Assembly: GCA_028288945.1 (NCBI GenBank) | Contig: JAQGHH010000291.1 | Coordinates: 1-6,254, forward strand | DNA length: 6,254 nt | DNA from: Phycisphaerales bacterium | GTDB taxonomy: Bacteria > Planctomycetota > Phycisphaerae > Tepidisphaerales > Tepidisphaeraceae | Direction: 5' to 3' | Part shown: in pieces, positions 6,046 through 6,254 of the stretch | Position numbering within the stretch: the first letter of the stretch is position 1 | Layout of the letters: each line of letters begins with the position of its first letter | The notes under the pieces: model-generated | Databases searched by the model: none | Seen by the model: only the letters and a program-made list of their open reading frames with translations | What the model was told of the DNA's origin: nothing | Position numbers and translations under genes: made by a program

Positions 6046-6254
6046 CAACGAGCACGCCACGATCGGATCGGCTTCGCCATTGAGATGCAGCCAGCGGCGG
6101 CCGTCCTTCTCAATCAAGTCCGCGGCACGCTTCGGGCCCCAGGTGCCGGGGGCATAAGGCTCGGGGGGGCGGCCGCTCTGGGCCCAGCCTTGCTCGATGG
6201 GGTCGATCACCGCCCACGCGGCTTCGGCTTCGTCGCCGCGGATGAAGAGGGTCT
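6043..6254 (-). CDS. zwf: Glucose-6-phosphate 1-dehydrogenase, C-terminal end only
   Basis: The last 69 codons of a minus-strand gene whose start lies beyond the right edge. Zwf oxidises glucose-6-phosphate to 6-phosphogluconolactone with NAD(P)+, the first step of the oxidative pentose phosphate pathway. The visible end begins TLFIRGDEAEAAWAVIDPI (1-19), the conserved C-terminal helix of the family, where R-x-D-E-x-E-x-x-W is typical, and continues with PPEPYAPGTWGPKRAADLI (29-47), matching the usual PxxYxxGTWGP motif near the C-terminus. About 22 further residues, including RRWLHLNGEADPIVACSL, follow; this is a short extension past the motif. The stop (TAG on the minus strand) is at 6045-6043. 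The gene converges on the YcxB-like pair across 102 bases that hold only a weak inverted repeat. Confidence 0.92.
   Translation of the reverse strand, partial: TLFIRGDEAEAAWAVIDPIEQGWAQSGRPPEPYAPGTWGPKRAADLIEKDGRRWLHLNGEADPIVACSL

Overview
The window is high-GC bacterial DNA that most resembles a planctomycete, probably near Phycisphaerae. The evidence is a solo prepilin-type protein with the H-X9-DG-like tail seen in large planctomycete families, an archaeal-type phosphoglycerate mutase, weak or absent Shine-Dalgarno sequences, and two kinds of intergenic or intragenic repeat that I recall from planctomycete-like genomes. The lineage call is inference; no rRNA or other marker gene is present.

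Layout from left to right. Positions 1-810 (+) hold the 3' part of yidC, the membrane protein insertase, cut by the window edge. Positions 811-915 carry an intergenic tract of roughly 8-base TTCAA units that folds back on itself. Positions 925-2286 (+) hold mnmE, the tRNA wobble-uridine modification GTPase, with a small palindromic element inside its reading frame. A convergent prepilin-like gene (2287-3015, -) ends on the base next to the mnmE stop. A divergent promoter region (3016-3188) separates it from an ApgM-type phosphoglycerate mutase (3189-4379, +). That gene is followed 1 base later, and then 30 bases later, by two different membrane proteins with YcxB-like C-terminal domains (4381-5046 and 5077-5940, +). 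On the opposite strand the right edge holds the last 69 codons of glucose-6-phosphate dehydrogenase (zwf, 6043-6254).

The yidC-mnmE order fits the conserved rnpA-yidC-mnmE neighbourhood near many bacterial origins, although no jag gene lies between them here. apgM and the two YcxB-like genes look like one transcription unit. ApgM (lower glycolysis) and Zwf (entry to the oxidative pentose phosphate pathway) are both central carbon enzymes, but they lie on opposite strands and nothing shows co-regulation.

I found no CRISPR array, RNA gene, transposase, phage gene or recognisable defence system, and no convincing new multi-gene system. The most interesting items are the fold-back TTCAA tract, the in-frame palindromic repeat and degenerate G4 motif of MnmE, and the uncharacterised pair of YcxB-like membrane proteins behind apgM.
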